NCBI GenBank assembly: GCA_949361645.1 | Contig: OX442428.1 | Coordinates: 1,316,084-1,380,083 of the forward strand | Origin: Spongilla lacustris | Lineage: Eukaryota > Porifera > Demospongiae > Spongillida > Spongillidae | Reading direction: 5' to 3' | DNA: 64,000 bases | Translations under genes and position numbers: made by a program | The notes under the pieces: generated by a model | What the model saw: only the letters and a program-made list of their open reading frames with translations | What the model was told of the DNA's origin: nothing | The model's database searches: none | Part shown: positions 49,401-58,373 of the stretch, one piece after another | How the letters are laid out: every line of letters begins with the position of its first letter | Position numbering within the stretch: position 1 is the first letter of the stretch

Positions 49401-49586
49401 GCCAATACATTTCAGTGTCTTCATTTGTATCATCCTCATAGGGGTCACTTTGGACTATGGCTGCATGAGTCTCTCCTTCGTGGAAGTAGCTCTCCATGTG
49501 GAACATTCAATAATCCATGTCTTTCTACCAAACCCGAATTTGAGTGTACGGGAGTTGAGGTGTGGGGATTTGTGAGGTCTCGCTGA
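30538..49586 (+). CDS. OXR1: LysM + TLDc protein, OXR1/NCOA7-type
   Basis: Fifteen exons join in phase: 30538-30602, 35237-35439, 37743-37813, 38184-38303, 42103-42310, 42505-42593, 43172-43350, 43851-45440, 45875-45980, 46700-46771, 47095-47129, 47525-47597, 47876-48034, 48381-48556 and 49442-49586. They encode 1096 residues. Residues ~110-158 form a LysM domain ([20 protein letters not shown], then LVTLIPGE-like end). Residues ~235-310 resemble the GRAM-like segment of OXR1 ([16 protein letters not shown]). Residues ~315-840, from one 1590-bp exon, are disordered Ser/Thr/Pro/Gln-rich sequence with a 14-residue repeat. Residues ~913-1096 are the TLDc domain ([57 protein letters not shown]). 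OXR1-family proteins protect against oxidative stress, and TLDc proteins bind the V-ATPase. An upstream in-frame ATG at 30520 would add six residues. Assignment to OXR1 rather than NCOA7 is not resolved. Confidence 0.9.
30945..31450. repeat. TG, GA and TG arrays in TLDc-gene intron 1
   Basis: An alternating GTGTGCGT array spans about 30945-31062 (Z-DNA-prone), a GGGAGAGGA purine tract about 31310-31400, and a pure TG run about 31412-31449. Confidence 0.9.
31869..32378 (+). repeat. 27-bp minisatellite, forward array (intron 1)
   Basis: About 18-19 units of GCTGGTTACCTTAGCACATG plus TTATATT. Variants are GCAGG for GCTGG and TATACT for TATATT. Because the period is divisible by 3, every frame without a stop stays open; these frames are not genes. 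Confidence 0.97.
32637..33885 (-). repeat. 27-bp minisatellite, inverted array (intron 1)
   Basis: About 45 units of the reverse complement of the preceding array (ACATGTGCTAAGGTAACCAG plus CAATATA). The arrays are separated by about 260 bp and together form a very large inverted repeat. One unit is disrupted by an extra six bases near 33052-33060 (GGTAACGGTAACC). Confidence 0.97.
34978..35183. repeat. (TG)n and poly-C in intron 1
   Basis: A TG run spans about 34978-35030, and a poly-C run about 35164-35183 lies some 50 bp before the exon 2 acceptor. Confidence 0.95.
35775..36105. repeat. 40-bp minisatellite (intron 2)
   Basis: About eight units of CCACCCATCCAGTACTTAGC then TTGATCCATCCTAGCTTCAT. 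Confidence 0.95.
36395..37505. repeat. 36-bp minisatellite (intron 2)
   Basis: About 30 units of CATGTTGAGCACACACATCA then CATGTACATACATTAC. Some units are shortened to CACATCACATGTACA. Each unit carries an ACATGT palindrome. There are no unique spacers, so this is a tandem repeat. The open frames spanning it ([12 protein letters not shown]) are artefacts. Confidence 0.97.
37868..38095. repeat. Purine-rich tract (intron 3)
   Basis: Irregular GGAGAGA/GGAAG purine sequence on the plus strand with no coding features. Confidence 0.8.
38385..38830. repeat. 32-bp minisatellite (intron 4)
   Basis: About 13 units of GTGTTGGGAGAGGGAGAGTA plus TGTACCCTAGTG. Terminal units are variant (GATAGGTGGGAG). 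Confidence 0.95.
38930..39260. repeat. 26-bp minisatellite (intron 4)
   Basis: About 12 units of CTGTATGGTGGACCACATGT plus GCTAAG, alternating ATGTGC and ATGGGC. Confidence 0.95.
39355..39720. repeat. G-rich ~21-26-bp minisatellite (intron 4)
   Basis: Units of GTGGAGAAGGGGTTGGGGGG of variable length end in a poly-G run at about 39704-39720. The plus strand has strong G-quadruplex potential. Confidence 0.9.
41217..41522. repeat. 40-bp minisatellite (intron 4)
   Basis: About seven units of AGCTTGTGCTTGGTAAGGGT then ATGTGGGTACAGCTTGGGGG. A G-rich run (about 41088-41117) precedes the array. Confidence 0.95.
41648..41725. mobile_element. Interspersed-repeat fragment related to the 11.1-12.6 kb element
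   Basis: The segment with CCCAATGGGG, GGGCCCGGAAGGAC, TAGCCCTGGGGC and GTGCC matches 12170-12240 with substitutions. It marks a dispersed module present in both places. Confidence 0.7.
41934..42068. repeat. Direct duplication of ~67 bp (intron 4)
   Basis: Two tandem copies of a segment beginning TTCACTCCACCCTATTTTCC and ending GACTTGTAGCAGTACG lie about 35 bp before the exon 5 acceptor. Confidence 0.9.
42364..42440. repeat. (TG)n with GTGC interruptions (intron 5)
   Basis: TG run starting about 55 bp after the exon 5 donor. Confidence 0.95.
42985..43150. repeat. 24-bp minisatellite (intron 6)
   Basis: Six to seven units of GCAACATATCCGCACATACC plus CGCAT, ending about 20 bp before the exon 7 acceptor. 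Confidence 0.9.
43357..43470. repeat. (TG)n then TACATG-rich sequence (intron 7)
   Basis: The TG run begins within 10 bp of the inferred exon 7 donor at 43351. Confidence 0.95.
44105..44400 (+). repeat. Coding 42-bp repeat in exon 8 of the TLDc gene
   Basis: Six to seven in-frame, partly truncated copies encode the 14-residue unit [14 protein letters not shown]. The sequence TCCCTTCAAGGGAAGGAGTC is nearly identical between copies, which implies recent turnover in a disordered linker between the GRAM-like and TLDc parts. Confidence 0.95.
45981..46535. repeat. ~37-bp minisatellite containing a splice-donor sequence (intron 9)
   Basis: Units of GTATGTAGGGTGGGAGGTGA then AGTGGGTGGGGGCTGAG start exactly at the exon 9 donor (CTGAG|GTATGTAGG). 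They repeat to about 46160. Three further related units (GGCCTGAGGTATGTAGTGTG) occur at about 46440-46530. Confidence 0.9.
46763..47040. repeat. Duplicated exon-intron border and ACACCACACA repeats (intron 10)
   Basis: The segment spanning the exon 10 donor (GATTGGGAGGTTTGTATAGC, then AGTGTACACACC) recurs at about 46839-46870. Short TATAACACACCACACAGCCT units follow. Confidence 0.85.
47165..47315. repeat. ~23-30-bp minisatellite (intron 11)
   Basis: Five units around TTATGATATAGGACTGTTGA with small indels. Confidence 0.85.
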
Positions 49587-50997
49587 ATTTGAAAACATTT
49601 ATGCAAGAAGGAAAAGAAATCACAACCAAAAAAAAAAAAGGAGCTTCCAAATGTATTCCTACCATGTGGATTGGCCCCCATCAATTATGTAGTTGTAACC
49701 ATTGTGCATTTGTGTATGTGTGTGGCCAGTTGTGTGGTCAACATAGGACCTCACCTTCTTTGTACTGCCTGTGCAGCTGTTATGCATCTTGTTGCATTTT
49801 TTTCCCCTTACCCCTTCCAATTATGAAGGTGTGGTGATGAGAACTTTGGTTTAAAAAGGGCATTGGTGTAACTACTACTACTAAACTATTTCACACGCGT
49901 CGGGTGCAGGTACGACTACGCGCTCCTTGACTTCGGAATATGGGGTTGCGTCTAGCAATTAGCACTGGCACCGTTTACCGCCGTTGTATTCAACTCGCAC
50001 TTGCGCAGGAACCTTGGACATGCGTGGTATATGGTGAGTTAGCCCCGCCCTCCGCCCAGACGCGATACGGAGGAGGGAAGATTTTTCTATTTAAGGATTT
50101 CATTAGATGATTTCGGTGAGAACCCGCGCGTCACGTGAGAGTCATGTGAAATTTTTATGGAGGGCAAAACATTATTGAGACGTATGGTAAATCGTGATGG
50201 ATCGGCAGATTTCAAGTGAAAGGAGCGTTGCAAACAAAAACTGGAGTCGGTGGGGCTGATACCAAGCGATGACCTTTTCATGAGGGTTGATGGTCGTCGT
50301 TTCGGCGATGCTATGTCGTTGTGGCAGCGTAGGCTATAGAGTATGGCAATATATTTGGCTATTTTATCGATCGCCCGGGAACTTGAAGCCTACAACTAGT
50401 TTCAATCGGGCTCTGTGAGGACTGTGTTTGTGGTGTGTTTCGGCCAGGGTAACCAAAAGTGCAGAACAGGCCCACGAAGCGTGGATTAGGGCCTATTGCA
50501 CGGTCATCTGGCTTGATCGTTGCCGACTGCACTAGCTTGCTAAGTTAAGCTTATTTCACGGTGTACATGTCTACAGACCTATCTGTAATAGATAAGCTAG
50601 GTCCATACATGTAGCAAGTAGCCAGTAGGCTTATAGCAATCGATCGGCAACAGACATCTTTGTCCTCCGTCATGTAGGCCTATAGCTTTTGTAGGCTGTA
50701 GCCAAAGGCAAAGCAGGGCAGCATGACAGCACACATGCTCATCATCGTTGCTAAGACATAAGCAGATCCAGCTATTGGTGCAGATGGGGTGGCTATTCCA
50801 GACATGGAGGCTGCATCCCTAACCTCCCATATTGATGATTTCTGTCTCTGTTGCGAGTCCTGCGTGAACTAGCAAACGACCCTCTACAGCTGAAGCAGAG
50901 ATAATATAAAGCACACCTCTCCTTTTCTTCTTTGCCCCGCTTTCGCCTGCCGCGCTTTCACTGCCATCATTTTGATCAAATACTTCCTCTTGCATAC
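49587..50997. other. Intergenic stretch with few features
   Basis: No gene with conserved motifs is recognised. Bases 50095-50150 are an imperfect inverted copy of 51318-51395 (shared TTCTCACCGAAATCATCTA). A possible further minus-strand exon of the THAP gene (acceptor TCACGCAG, donor GGAG|GTTAGG) lies around 50864-50828 but is unsupported otherwise. Confidence 0.5.
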
Positions 50998-51293
50998 CAT
51001 CCTTGAAAGAGAATCATGAAGAGACATAGCCACATCACTGGGTTCGTCAACAGGCTTGCCTACAATAAAAACAAATGACTCCCTCACTCAATTGTGACTT
51101 CCACACTTCTAACTACTAATAACATGACACAAAATGGTCGCCACAGATTCGCGAGTACTTCGAAGGCTGCCAATCCTCTCTACGGACCGCTTGAATCCAC
51201 CCTCGTAGTCTGCCTTCATTTTTGAATGGAAACCGATAGAAACCTAGGCCCAAACGCTGACCACCACGATTTCTACAGCCAAAAGCACAACAC
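50998..51293 (-). CDS. THAP zinc-finger gene, partial
   Basis: Two exons, 51293-51124 and 51059-50998, join in phase 1 (GTG TCA T|GC). They encode a THAP-type C2CH finger: CCAFGCRNRGG (first cysteine pair, C-x3-C), GLGFYRFP, RLRGWIQAVRREDW, PSKYSRICGDHF (C-x2-H) and then KPVDEPSD. The Trp and Pro positions of the consensus are present. THAP domains bind DNA and occur in transcription factors and P-element-derived transposases. A stop lies in frame just upstream of the first cysteine (TGA at about 51297), so the start codon must come from an unseen exon, or the gene is decayed. The end is also open: the donor at 50997 (GTATGC) implies more exons. A canonical AVPTIF box is not evident. Confidence 0.7.
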
Positions 51294-51398
51294 CTTCATA
51301 CCATTTCACGTATACCTTGCCCTCCACTTCAATTATTCATCGCTTTAGGTCACGCGTTTCCAGGAAAACGACTTCTCACCGAAATCATCTATACTCAG
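51294..51398. promoter_or_regulatory. Possible divergent promoter, THAP / Gly-rich gene
   Basis: About 105 bp separate the first THAP exon from the ATG of the Gly-rich gene. The segment contains GGTCACGCG and CTTCTCACCGAAATCATC; an inverted relative of it lies at 50095-50150. If THAP has an upstream exon, this is not a simple promoter. Confidence 0.35.
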
Positions 51399-54300
51399 AT
51401 GGAGTACCTTCTCTTTCGCGAAGGCTCTGTCCACTACTATTCTGGTGGATACCACTACCGGAAAAGTACATTTCTTAAGCAGTGGAAGAGGGAGTGGCTC
51501 TATTTTATTCCAGCGAATCCAGGTTAGCTATTGCACGTATAATAATAGTAGTTTAGCTTGAGTATTAGCTTTTTTGCGTCATCAATTAAGCGCGGGCCTT
51601 TTAACCTCGTAAGTCGTAACACATGTAAAATAACAAACAGTAGGATCCATAGATACTATATATTGTCCTTACCACCTACGCATGCACACCCACCTGCCGG
51701 CAGAGGGTGTGACGGTCAAAATGGTACATGCAATGACCGTATATGTAACTGGTTGATACACCCGTGTATATATACATTTATGGTTGTCCGTCATGTCAAT
51801 GAATACTAGCAAAATGACTTCTTACATATCTACAAGTCCCTTTTCTGTATATTTCAGCTAATGAACACCATGAGCTTTGTGCGATTGGAGAACATGGACA
51901 TTCTTTACTTCATTCTTTCTCAGCCGCCAGTTATTTTGGAATAGTTAGACCACTATCTTCAGATGTAAACAGCAAAAAATTCTTAACTTTCGATGTCATT
52001 GACAATCAAACTGGATCCAAAATTTGTTGCATCCGCTCAGATGACATAGCTAACATGCGACAACTTATGACAGCCCTCGGAGCAACTGGAAAAGGTTTGT
52101 TTTCACCGCAGAGAGAGGCGGACGGCAATGTCTGTGTTGAAGCTATTCATGGCCTCTGGGATGCAGTTCATCCATCCAATGATTCCAATGATAGAGAAAG
52201 TTTATTTCAAGATCAGTCTGTAAGACTTGGAAGTGGAACAAATACCATCATTAATATTGCACCCAGCAATGATACCAGTAATGAGAATCTTCCAATTCGA
52301 TTTTACTTCCCTGAAAGCATGGGAATTCAATGTCCTTCACACTTAAAGCTTGGAAAGTCATTCCCTGGCACTGCACTAGCATTATATGACTCTTCCACTC
52401 CTCTCACAAAGTGCTTTTGTAGACCATCGCATGATACATTTAGGCCTCCATTTGGCTCAAAAGTGAAATTTCAAATGAGTATAGGCTACGGTGCAGAAAT
52501 TGGCCTTCCCCATGGCGTGCAGGAGGTTTGGAATCCAGACACTAGCAACTATTTCATTGACCACATTAAGCAGGTAACCTTTGTCCAAGACCCACGTCCA
52601 CCTCCATGGCTTTCACCACCAGTTATTCAGAAGCAGCAGTTACTCTATGGACATAGTAAGCAACTCACTACTGCACCTCACAATGTCTGCAGAGATCCAA
52701 GCATCATTGAAATGACAGCTGAAAGAGCATTCATGAAGCCACATGGGTGTACTATAATTTCACGTGGAAGGGATGGCATCAATGGTGCTCTTAGTTTAAA
52801 TGGCACTCCTGGATTACCTGGTGTGGAAGGTCGTTACTATGGGAGCCGAGGGACAGATGGTGGTCAAGGAGGTGATGGAGGTGATGGTCAGAATGGCACA
52901 AATGCCTCTCGTGCTAGTGACATGGTTGTGTGCCTCTCTGGTGACTCTAACCAGTTGCATGTGGCTGGATCGTGCCAGCTTGTTGCACATCTTGGTGGAG
53001 AGCTGTGTGAGGAGATTATGTTTGTAAACTGTAGAGGTGGAGATGGTGGATGTGGGGCAGCCGGTGGTGTTGGTGGACGTGGAGGAGATGGTGGAGCAGG
53101 AGCAAATGGATATGCAGGCTCAAGTGGTTCAAGCAGCTCGTCAGGTCCAGGTGGAAATGGGGGTGATGGTGGGGATGGAGGCGATGGGGGGAATGGGGGA
53201 CCAGGAGGTAATGGAGGAAGAGGGGGTGATGGCGGAGATGCAGGTGCTGGAGGGGTGTGCATTATTAAGACGCAGGATGCAAAGCTTCTGATGCTGGTGG
53301 AGGTGGACTGCATGTGTGGGATCCCCGGCAACTTTGGCTTAGGTGGTGATGGAGGGAAGGGAGGATTAGGAGGAAGGGGTGGATCTGGAGGTTCTGGTGG
53401 GTCTGGGGGAAGTGGGGGGTCATCAACTGATAGTGAAGGAAATACAACTTATTATTCTTCGGGGTCCTCAGGAGCTAGCGGATTCTCTGGTTCTAATGGA
53501 ATTGCTGGTCGCCAAGGGCAACCAGGTGCCAATGGGATAAAAGGTAGAAGTGCTCCAGTTGGAGGTATTTTGTGGGTAACATATTTGTCAAATGGAAGTA
53601 CTCTTGAGGCTGCTACAAGATACGATGTAGCAGTGACCAAGTTCAATGTTAGTTCATTCAATAATGGTGGTATATTTGAGCCAAATGGACGAATTGCTGT
53701 TACAGGTATTACAGTCACTAACAGAGGAGGGCTGCCTCTCCCATTAGGAGCTCTAGTGTGCATCCCATCCACCAAAACAATAAAATTTGAACCAACTACC
53801 TTTCACATCCCACCAATGAATCCCAGTGACACTTTTGAGATCCCAGTTACATTTTATGGAAGGCTATTGGATGAGCCATCACCCAACGTTCCAGGTCCTT
53901 TTGTATCATCAGCAGAATTCCATCCTCGAGCAAGCATGATTGGAAGGCCCTTTGAAAAATCATTCCTGAAAAAGACCCTAACTGTTCAATACCCAATCAA
54001 GTTGGCCTTCCTGAAATGCAATGAAAATGTAGGAAGAGGTGAGGTTAGTACTCTGGAGATTGGTCTTGAGAATATATCAACCCTGCCTTATGGGGAATGC
54101 CCAAACAGTGGTGGAGGTGTTTACCTACAGCTCCATCTAGATGCACGTCTTACACCAGTTGGTTTTTCAAGCCCTGATTCCCAAGTAGTGCCATATACTG
54201 CAACGTACGACTCAAGGCATTGCGACAGCACTCACATAGTGATTCACAAGATCCTACCTGGGGAAACCCTGACCATACAGATTGTGGTGCAGCTTGATAG

Positions 54301-55676
54301 TGCAGCAGAACTGTTTGATCGCTGCCGATGGCAGACTGACCTATATCTTCGTGACAAGCTACGATTCAAAAAATATTCGTGTCTCACCATTCTACGCTCC
54401 ATCTGATCCAGCTTCAGATGTTTTGTTTATCACAAGTCAGGATATGACTAGAAGGGAATTTGTTTTCTGGCAGTGTTTGCTTAGCAGCATTGGGGCTTCT
54501 GTTGATTTTTGGGATATTTCCCGCTACAACGGTCTGTCAATAGATAGTCTAACGGGCTTACCCCATTCAGTTTCATGGAAGGGTCACTATAATGGAAAGA
54601 TGATTCTGTTTCCACATTGCAACTTGGATGTTTTATCACCATTTGATATAGTTGAGCATTTTCATGGCTCCACATCACCACTGAAAGACCTCCATTCAAG
54701 CTTAGTGATATTTCTCCCACAATCTGTTCCAAAGGAGCCTAATGATTCCTTTCTTCATGACCATGGTGATAAAATAGTACAACACCACATTGGCCTAGCT
54801 GGTAATATGGTAGATATTAAGGAAAATGAGTATTCAGGATCATATGTGTTTGGTCTTTCAAACTCAAAATTTTCTGCTGCCAAACCATACATAAAATGGG
54901 AAAAGAAACGTTTGAAGCGGCTTGAAAAAGATATTCCATCGCAGTCACCACTTGTTTTAGACAGGCATTCTCATTTAAAGAAGGCTGGATCTTTTGCATG
55001 GTCATATGGGTCTGTTGATATTCGATACTTTCCGATTCTTCGCTCTTGTAAACTGCTGGTTGTTGATGGAGCTGGGGTAAGCATGACCGACATGGGTATG
55101 GATGATGAGCACCTGGCACCAGAGTCATTTGAAGTTCCCCTTGCTAGTAACTATGGTCAAACCTATCTTGCCACTCTATATGGAATGCCTCTGAAGAGTA
55201 AACTTAACCTTATCAAAAGCACGTCTGAATATCTAGCACCCAAAACATTTCATCTCCCAAATGGTGCCATTATGTCCAGAGCTGAGTTGTCTGCAGTCTG
55301 TGTTGTTCATGAGGTTGCGGATGAAGTCTTTGAGTGTCAGGGCAAAATGAATCGTATGGCAATTCTGACTGAAGATGTGGTTAATAGTATGGATACATAC
55401 CTTAGTAATGGGCTGATTGTATTGCGCATGCTGCCATTATTGATGAACGAACTTGATGTGAGGAAGCTGAGGCTGAATAACTCACAGGTGTCAAAGTCAA
55501 TTTCAGCCATAAAGCAATTATGTTCTTGTGTGCAGAAGGCGCTGAAGAAGGCAGGAATAAAAATCCATTCACTGCCCCCCCTTCCCAGTCTGAAAATATT
55601 GATGGATAGTAGCCGCTTCCATCAGACAAACCAACACTTTGTGAAGGACAACCGCTGGAGTGTGCCCGGAATGTAA
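51399..55676 (+). CDS. Large glycine-rich protein with a one-base frameshift
   Basis: Exon 1 (51399-51522, starting MEYLLFREGSVHYYSGGYHY) joins in phase to a 3.8-kb exon (51858-55676). The frame is open to 54404 and then stops. A +1 frame continues at once to 55676. Dropping one base from the A-run at 54368-54373 restores a continuous frame of about 1313 codons. The product has an unrecognised N-terminal domain (to about residue 460). A collagen-like Gly-rich region (GGDGGDGG, GPGGNGG, GGSGGSGG) is split by the segment VCIIKTQDAKLLMLVEVDC. A beta-rich middle (VTGITVTNRGG...) and a folded C-terminal part (DVLFITSQDMTRREFVFWQ) follow. No signal peptide or transmembrane segment is visible, so it is probably intracellular. 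I do not recognise the family. The break could be a sequencing error, an allele or a real frameshift. Confidence 0.75.
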
Positions 55677-57221
55677 GATGTTGCACACTTGCAGAGCATT
55701 TGTTCAGAGAATTGATTTAAACAAAATTAAATTATGTGTCCCATGTTATTATGTAACACTTGGGTGCTCACTCCCGTATAGTGATTGCACCTTATTCTAC
55801 CCTTTATAATGTTGGACTTTGTACTATATTTACTGTGTCGTATACTGAAATACTCAGTGTTAGATTGTTATTTTAAATTCACTTCCATATCTGCTGCTAT
55901 CACTGCAAAAACTGTTATGTTAAAATGTCTTGGAGGGAGGCTAAAATACCTTTAAAGTCATGATGCGTACCTCCTGTTACGTCCATTTCTTGCTAGCCCA
56001 AAACTCCTGTACTGTCTTAGGACATCTCCATGTTTTCTTTCACCCTGCTTACAGTTATATGATGAAGAGGCCAGGGCCATCATGAGTAACTGCTTTTCTC
56101 TAAAGGACACCCTGAGTGCACACAGGCATCCTTGGTGCCCCTCCCCCTAAAGGACACCCTGGGTGCACACAGACATCCTTGGTGCCCCTCCCCCAAAGGA
56201 CACCCTGGGTGCACACAGGCATCCTTGCCAGTGAGGACTTGGAATTTGTAGTGCTGTGCAGCTTGCACCCTCTGCTGCTTCCTCAGACCTTGTCCTCCAG
56301 ACCCTTCAGAGGATGTTCCCCACTGTGACTGTTCCTAAGCCCCCCGGGTACTTCCTGAGTAGGTGGGGCACAGACCCCTATGCTATGATGTCATACTCTA
56401 GGAGGAAGGTGGATGGAAGATCGCATGAGAGTTAAGACTGGTAGGAGTAGCAGTTCAATCTCTTTGCAGGTACATGTACTCAAACAGTTGTGGTTCATCT
56501 TTGTGGTTGCCTAGGCTACCAATAGGCAGTACCTGCAGGTGCCTATCTCAGTGGGATCAGGGAGGCATGCAAGATCATTGATGCAGAGGGAGCTTACTAG
56601 AGATGTGTCAGGGACTGTTGTGTGTGGGTGTGTGGGTGGCAACCCTTCTTACTCATCTGTCAGTATATTCTTGTATATTCTCAGTTACACAGCAGAACAT
56701 AACGTGTATATTAAATTAAGGGGTGTGGTTTATTTGAAGGGTCTTGTGATGAAGTTAGTGTGGGGTCGTGGGAGGGTGGGTCATGGGGGCGGTTGTGTGT
56801 GAACATGGGAGGAGGATGGGAGGTCATGAAGGGGTCAAGGAGGTCATGCAGGGGTCATGGGAGGAGGATGGTAGGTCATGCAGGGGTCATGTGACATCAT
56901 CAAACATTCCACACGATTGTGGTTCAGACACAAGGCCTCTGGGGGAGGGGGGGTAAGGGAGGAGGCTGGTACACAGCTGCGTTACAACAGTTGCCATAGC
57001 ACCATGGTTCTTCAACAGCTCGAATGATTCGTCGTTCTCTTCTCTCAAAATGGACTTATCCTTGAAGCTCTCCACTGTTTGGAAAGTCCATTTTGAGCGA
57101 TGAGAATCAGGAATCAAATTAATTGTGCGAAATTGCGCGCATCTGCAAGTACCATTTTCCATTGCTATGTGTAATTACGTAACAAGTATGAAAAATGCTG
57201 CAACGGGAAGTTTCCGACCTA
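55677..57221. repeat. Intergenic stretch with ~46-bp and GTCATG repeats
   Basis: Three units of about 46 bp (AAAGGACACCCTGGGTGCAC, then ACAGACATCCTTGGTGCCCC) lie at about 56103-56222. A GGTCATGCAGGGGTCATGGG-type repeat lies at about 56765-56895. A minus-strand frame at 57162-56887 (91 codons, MENGTCRCAQFRTINLIPDS) has no family I recognise and may be chance. Confidence 0.7.
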
Positions 57222-57385
57222 GCGCATATTATTAAAAAATGGCATTACTTTGAATTGCTATAACTTTCGAACGGTTAAAGCTATCAACTTCCTATTTTCG
57301 GCACTTCATACTAAAACACTTCTCTACGGTAAAGTACATTTTGGCGTCTTGAACATGCTCCATGCCAGTATCACAACTTCCGATA

Positions 57386-58266
57386 GGGGCCGTTCATAAA
57401 TTACGTCACACAAATTAAGGCTGTTTTGGACCCCCTCCCCCCCCTCCGTCACGGAACCGTCACAATAATCCTCTCCCCCCCCCTCTTAATTACGTCACAT
57501 TTGCTCCCCCCTTCATGAATAATCATACATCGCTTCGAGCGTGCATATTTGGCCAGTTTCGCGCCGTAATGCAAGCAAAGTTCAAAGAAACAGTTTTCGC
57601 ATGCGGGCAACTCCGGTCCATTGAAGTCGACCACACTACTGTCAATAATATATCATACAATGATACATCGTCGCAAGCATGAAGGTCTTCTTCATTCTAG
57701 GCCGCGGGGCTACCCGGCATAACTCCTTCGAGGTCAAAGTGATTTTTACCAATCCATGCAGACTGCTTAGCCTGTTTCAGGCAGTCAACTTTATCTCATC
57801 TCTGTGCCTCAGATATAGGGCAGCAACTTGATGCGTGTGACTCTAATGTAATAATAACTCGGGTTTGGTCAAACGCGCCGGTAGTCAGGCAATGTCCAAC
57901 TAGGCAGCAACTAGCTCTTATTTGGCTTGTCTCGCTTATGAATCACTATATGTTTCTGCAGCATCACGTTTAAAGCGAAATAGAGAGAGCAGATCTTGCA
58001 CGACCGGCCGAAAAAGCAAATGCACATGGACTGCCTGGTAGTGATGCCATCATCGAGCGCGTACATGTAGATCAATATTACCCACCACATGAATCAATTT
58101 TAGTAACCGCTAAATACCATCGTGCATCATAGACCACGACAATGAATTTTAATTCAAAATGTGACATCACGCCAGCCTAAACCCCCCCTCCCCCCCGTCA
58201 CAAACCGTCACAATTGTTCAGACCCCCTCCCCCCCCTTTTGCGTGACGTAATTTATGAACGGCTCC
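57386..58266. mobile_element. 881-bp DNA transposon with GGCCGTTCATAAATTACGTCAC-type termini
   Basis: The left terminus (GGGGCCGTTCATAAATTACG) is inverted at the right terminus (CGTAATTTATGAACGGCTCC). A 3-bp ATA flanks both ends, and removing the element rejoins the host arm (TTCCGATACCCCAAG). The subterminal regions are C-rich and both contain CCGTCACAA. There is no transposase frame; the 61-codon frame inside (57634-57449) is not informative. TSD and terminus could suit PIF/Harbinger-like elements, but I cannot assign the superfamily. Confidence 0.85.
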
Positions 58267-58373
58267 ATACCCCAAGAGGTTCAAACTCGCCATAACTTTC
58301 GACAGGAATACTCAAATCGCTCCAAATTCGGTCTGTGCATAGAAAGGTCCCTTAGCTATTGGATTGTTCTGTT

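Noticed and set aside
56887..57162. 91-codon minus-strand frame (MENGTCRCAQFRTI...)
   Set aside because: No recognised motif, no splice context, adjacent to transposon DNA; kept only as a note.
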